A stretch of 9,525 nucleotides of DNA from Lachnospiraceae bacterium (GTDB lineage Bacteria; Bacillota; Clostridia; Lachnospirales; Lachnospiraceae). Location: the NCBI GenBank assembly GCA_017420605.1, contig JAFOIS010000102.1, forward strand, positions 1 through 9,525. The letters run 5' to 3'. Under the pieces are notes generated by a model, which made no database searches, had not been told where the DNA came from, and saw only the letters and a program-made list of their open reading frames with translations. Shown here in pieces: positions 7,176 to 9,525 of this stretch (the first letter of the stretch is position 1; each line of letters opens with the position of its first letter). Both the position numbers and the translations under genes were made by a program.

Positions 7176-7191
7176 GGGACGGCATCGTCCC
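7176..7191 (+). other. Hairpin in the pyrH-frr gap
   Basis: GGGACG (7176-7181) and CGTCCC (7186-7191) form a perfect 6-bp stem with a GCAT loop, starting 1 nt after the pyrH stop and ending 9 nt before the frr ribosome site. No T-tract follows, so it is not a terminator. Confidence 0.5.
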
Positions 7192-7213
7192 GGGATAAGG
7201 AAAGGAGAGCATT

Positions 7214-7768
7214 ATGAGTGAAAAAATAGCAGTCTACGAGGACAAGATGCAGAAGTCCCTCAAAAGTCTGGAGACGGATCTTCAGGGGATCCGTGCGGGA
7301 CGTGCCAATCCGCACGTGCTCGACAAGATCACCGTGAACTATTACGGTTCTCCGACTCCTATCCAGCAGGTCGCGAACGTTACGGTCCCGGAGGCTCGTA
7401 TCATCCAGATCCAGCCGTGGGAAGCAAAGATGATCAAGGAGATCAACAAGGCGATCATGGCCTCCGACGTCGGCATCACGCCCACGGACGACGGCCGTGT
7501 GATCCGTCTCGTGTTCCCGGAACTGACCGAGGAACGCCGTAAGGTGCTGGTCAAGGACGTGCGGAAGAAAGGCGAGGCGGCGAAGGTCGCGGTCCGCAAC
7601 ATCCGCCGTGACGGCAACGAAATGCTCAAAAAGATGAAGAAGGAGGACGGCGTCTCCGAGGACGAAGTCAAGGATCTTGAAGAAGAACTGCAGAAACTGG
7701 CTGACAAATACGTGAAGGAAGTCGACGTCGTGATCGAGGATAAATCCAAAGAGATCATGACGGTGTGA
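7214..7768 (+). CDS. frr: Ribosome recycling factor Frr (RRF)
   Basis: With EF-G it splits post-termination ribosomes so the subunits can be reused. It has 184 residues, essentially the family norm. Signatures: IRAGRANP (26-33) in helix 1, YYGSPTPIQQVANV (43-56), ARIIQIQPWE (61-70), GRVIRLVFPELTEERRK (94-110), then a long Lys/Glu-rich coiled-coil arm to the C-terminus. AAAGGAG (7201-7207) lies 6 nt before the ATG. It is the last gene of nrdR-pyrH-frr: a strong intrinsic terminator begins 38 nt after the TGA stop. The uppS-cdsA genes that often follow frr are not present. The stop is 23 bp from the stop of the convergent hydrolase gene. Confidence 0.98.
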   Translation: MSEKIAVYEDKMQKSLKSLETDLQGIRAGRANPHVLDKITVNYYGSPTPIQQVANVTVPEARIIQIQPWEAKMIKEINKAIMASDVGITPTDDGRVIRLVFPELTEERRKVLVKDVRKKGEAAKVAVRNIRRDGNEMLKKMKKEDGVSEDEVKDLEEELQKLADKYVKEVDVVIEDKSKEIMTV

Positions 7769-7791
7769 TGGGCCGGAAAACACCGGTAAGA

Positions 7792-8409
7792 TCAGAGAAG
7801 ATCAAGACATGCGCGGATGCAGGCGGCATACCGCGCGTGTCCTTTTTTATTCGGATGGATCTCATCCAGAAAAAGGCTCCGGTATTCCGCTTCGGGCAGC
7901 GAAAGAAAGTCGGCGGCAAGATCGCAGAGAAGGAGGGAAGAGGTGCCGCTCCCGGCAGCCGCGGCGCTCTGCAGAGAGGACGCATAGCCGCGGATCCGGC
8001 CGTTGAGGGCGGTGATCCCGGAAACGGCCGCGTCAAGATCGACGATCTTAGACCAGTAAGGCGGGTCAAAGGGAATGCAGTACGGCGGCGTCGTCGCAAG
8101 GAGGACGCTGATGCCGGCACGGAGCGCTTCTTCCGTCATGGCGCCAAGATCCCGGAATGCCGCCTCGATGTCCCGTCCCTGAAAGATGTCGTTGGAGCCG
8201 CCGATCAGAAAGAGGACGTCCGGTTCCTGATCGAGTATCTGCAGGCGGAAACGGGCGCGTATCTCGTCGGTACGCTCCCCGGCTTTTCCGCGGTTCAGGA
8301 CGTGAAAGCCGCCGTGACCGTCAAGAAGCGTTGTAAAACGGGAAGATCGGTCGACGCCCCAGCCAAAAGCGAGGCTGTCGCCGAATGCGATCATGGTCTT
8401 CTGGTTCAT
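7792..8409 (-). CDS. SGNH/GDSL-family hydrolase (esterase/lipase-like)
   Basis: Small cytoplasmic Ser-hydrolase of the SGNH fold; the substrate cannot be told. It has 205 residues from ATG 8409. The four SGNH blocks are present: FGDSLAFGWG (9-18, nucleophile Ser12), NRGKAGERT (39-47, Gly44), GGSND (70-74, Asn73) and DEIHPNKKG (182-190, Asp182 and His185). No signal peptide or membrane segment is seen. Alternative starts are ATG 8424 (adds MRQKD) and TTG 8460. A promoter at 8432-8460 would begin transcription at about 8424, which makes TTG 8460 unlikely and ATG 8424 nearly leaderless; I prefer 8409, although only a weak ribosome site precedes it. The stop is TGA. It converges on frr and diverges from copA. 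No intrinsic terminator is seen on its own strand. Confidence 0.88.
   Translation of the reverse strand: MNQKTMIAFGDSLAFGWGVDRSSRFTTLLDGHGGFHVLNRGKAGERTDEIRARFRLQILDQEPDVLFLIGGSNDIFQGRDIEAAFRDLGAMTEEALRAGISVLLATTPPYCIPFDPPYWSKIVDLDAAVSGITALNGRIRGYASSLQSAAAAGSGTSSLLLCDLAADFLSLPEAEYRSLFLDEIHPNKKGHARYAACIRACLDLL
7806..7850 (+). terminator. Strong intrinsic terminator of the frr transcript
   Basis: The 5' arm 7806-7816 pairs with 7831-7841 over 11 bp with a single G-U pair. The inner ATGC/GCAT (7817-7820 with 7826-7829) extends the stem to about 15 bp, with one bulged A and a 5-nt loop. Six T follow at 7843-7848. The T-run is only on the + strand side, so it serves frr and not the convergent gene. 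The whole element lies within the last codons of the hydrolase gene. Confidence 0.9.
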
Positions 8410-8431
8410 GTCTTTCTGTCTCATGCCCAAA

Positions 8432-8460
8432 AGTGTAGCACGCGCGGCCCGGATACGCAA
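8432..8460 (-). promoter_or_regulatory. Candidate promoter of the SGNH hydrolase gene
   Basis: Read on the - strand: -35 TTGCGT (8460-8455), 17-nt spacer, -10 TACACT (8437-8432), with an upstream TG one base before the -10 box (extended -10). The predicted transcription start is around 8424-8426, next to ATG 8424 and about 16 nt before ATG 8409. Confidence 0.5.
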
Positions 8461-8510
8461 TCCGAAACCCCGGGATACGGCTGTACGCGGACCGAGGGCC
8501 TCTGCCGCAC

Positions 8511-8539
8511 TTGCATTCCTGCGGAAAAAATGCGATGAT
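8511..8539 (+). promoter_or_regulatory. Candidate promoter of copA
   Basis: -35 TTGCAT (8511-8516), 17-nt spacer, -10 GATGAT (8534-8539) with a TG dinucleotide one base upstream (extended -10). The -10 matches consensus at four of six positions. The predicted start near 8546 leaves a leader of about 43 nt. It diverges from the hydrolase promoter, with about 50 bp between the two -35 boxes. Confidence 0.45.
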
Positions 8540-8554
8540 AAGGGCGCCGTGGAA

Positions 8555-8568
8555 GGTCCTGAAGGACC
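8555..8568 (+). other. Small hairpin in the copA leader
   Basis: GGTCC (8555-8559) and GGACC (8564-8568) pair around a TGAA loop, 8 nt before the copA ribosome site AAAAGGAG (8577-8584). As a DNA dyad it could also be an operator. No known copper-regulator box is recognisable in it. Confidence 0.35.
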
Positions 8569-8588
8569 GGACGCGGAAAAGGAGATCC

Positions 8589-9525
8589 ATGGAACAGTAC
8601 ACAGTTACCGGAATGAGCTGCGCGGTCTGTGCCGCGCGGGTAGAAAAAGCAGTAAGCGGCGTTGAGGGAGTTACGTCCTGCTCGGTCAGTCTTCTTACAA
8701 ACGCGATGGGCGTCGAAGGCAGCGCTTCCGCGGACGCCGTCATCGCCGCGGTCGAAAAGGCGGGGTACGGCGCCGCGCTGCGGAACGCCCCCGGTTCTGC
8801 CGGCGGTGCCGCGCATGAGACGAAGAGCGGCGCTTCCGCCCGGACGGGCGTATCACGTTACGCCGCGGAAGAAGAGGCGCTTGCGGACCATGAGACGCCA
8901 AAGCTGAAAAGGCGGCTCTTCCTGTCCCTCGGGTTCCTCCTCGTCCTTATGTACGTCTCCATGGGGCATGCGATGCTGCATCTCCCCCTGCCCGCGTTTT
9001 TTGAAGGAAATCCTCTTGCCATAGCGCTCCTGGAACTCCTTCTTTCGTCGGTGATCCTGATCATAAACCGGGCGTTCTTTGAAAGCGGGATCCGGTCCGT
9101 TCTGCACGGCGCCCCGAATATGGACACACTTGTCGCGATGGGGTCCGGCATTTCCTGGATCTACAGCCTGGTCATCCTGTTCCTCATGACGCGGGATCCG
9201 GCGCAGGACGCGATGACGCGCCTTCATTCTCTGTATTTTGAATCCGCCGCGATGATCCTTACCCTGATCACGGTCGGGAAAATGCTGGAAGCACGCTCGA
9301 AGGGAAAGACGACGGACGCGCTGAAAAGCCTGCTCCGCCTGTCCCCGAAAACGGCGCGCGTGCTCCGCGGCGGGACCGAAGCGGAGATCCAGGTGGAAGA
9401 AGTATGCGTAGGCGATCTTTTTGTCGTGCGTCCGGGTGAGAACATACCGGTCGACGGCGTCGTCGTTTCAGGGGACGGCGCGGTCAATGAGGCGGCGCTG
9501 ACCGGCGAGAGCATCCCGGTGGATA
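8589..9525 (+). CDS. copA: Copper-translocating P1B-type ATPase CopA, 3' truncated by the window edge
   Basis: Membrane ATPase exporting monovalent copper. The first 312 residues are visible and the frame is open at the right edge. In order: an N-terminal heavy-metal-associated domain (about 1-65) with GMSCAVC (8-14, metal-binding Cys11 and Cys14); an Ala/Ser/Glu-rich linker (about 66-105); four hydrophobic segments at about 109-130, 141-160, 178-200 and 216-233; the APNMDTLVAMG stretch (175-185); and the actuator domain with GDLFVVRPGENIPVDG (275-290) and TGES (305-308). The CPC transport motif and DKTGT phosphorylation site lie outside. The copper assignment over silver or another metal comes from the CxxC type and overall wording. 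AAAAGGAG lies 4 nt before the ATG. No copper sensor gene (csoR or copY) is seen on the visible side. Confidence 0.92.
   Translation, partial: MEQYTVTGMSCAVCAARVEKAVSGVEGVTSCSVSLLTNAMGVEGSASADAVIAAVEKAGYGAALRNAPGSAGGAAHETKSGASARTGVSRYAAEEEALADHETPKLKRRLFLSLGFLLVLMYVSMGHAMLHLPLPAFFEGNPLAIALLELLLSSVILIINRAFFESGIRSVLHGAPNMDTLVAMGSGISWIYSLVILFLMTRDPAQDAMTRLHSLYFESAAMILTLITVGKMLEARSKGKTTDALKSLLRLSPKTARVLRGGTEAEIQVEEVCVGDLFVVRPGENIPVDGVVVSGDGAVNEAALTGESIPVD

Noticed and set aside
6485..7783. 432-codon open frame on the - strand opposite pyrH and frr
   Set aside because: Exactly antisense to two unmistakable housekeeping genes. Its composition (His, Asp, Arg, Leu rich) is what reversed GC-rich codons give, and there is no recognisable domain.
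8466..8478. ACCCCGGGAT stretch as a CsoR-type operator for copA
   Set aside because: Only half of the palindrome fits a CsoR-like GC dyad with AT ends. It lies upstream of the predicted promoter, and no regulator gene is visible.
7765..8538. 257-codon + strand open frame after frr
   Set aside because: It is antisense to the SGNH hydrolase, which has all four catalytic blocks. The + frame has no recognisable motif and passes straight through the frr terminator.

Overview
The window reads as a GC-rich (roughly 55-60 % by eye) Clostridia chromosome, most likely Lachnospiraceae. That assignment rests on the wording of FtsZ, MraY and the class B PBP and on the gene content; no database search was possible. 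Almost everything is core housekeeping DNA. I see no phage, insertion sequence, CRISPR array, tRNA or rRNA, and no convincing undescribed system.

Layout. (1) Positions 3-4580 hold the right part of a division and cell-wall (dcw) cluster on the + strand: a class B penicillin-binding protein (start outside the window), mraY, murD and ftsQ/divIB. MurD and FtsQ overlap by 17 nt. (2) Positions 4581-4721 hold a good sigma-A promoter (TTGCAC, 17-nt spacer, TATGAT) and a strong ribosome binding site for ftsZ, which starts at TTG. A hairpin with a T-rich tail follows ftsZ. (3) nrdR, pyrH and frr (5984-7768) run as a tight + strand group ending in a very good intrinsic terminator. (4) A small SGNH/GDSL hydrolase lies on the - strand, convergent with frr. 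Its 3' end contains the frr terminator. (5) Divergent from it is a copper-type P1B ATPase (copA) that runs off the right edge.

How the genes work together. MurD adds D-Glu to UDP-MurNAc-L-Ala. MraY moves the finished MurNAc-pentapeptide to undecaprenyl phosphate (lipid I). The PBP crosslinks septal or sporulation peptidoglycan. FtsQ/DivIB and FtsZ build the division machine. NrdR (ribonucleotide reductase control), PyrH (UMP to UDP) and Frr (ribosome recycling) are nucleotide and translation housekeeping. CopA exports copper and is unrelated to the rest.

Most notable points. An in-frame amber codon (144-146) sits at a normally conserved Gln of the PBP. The cluster is contracted: ftsW/spoVE, murG, murB and ftsA are missing from it, and so is the spoIIGA-sigE-sigG block usually found after ftsZ in spore formers. 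Small perfect hairpins recur in the gaps between co-transcribed genes. The tetranucleotide GATC is clearly over-represented. All nine visible stop codons are TAA or TGA.
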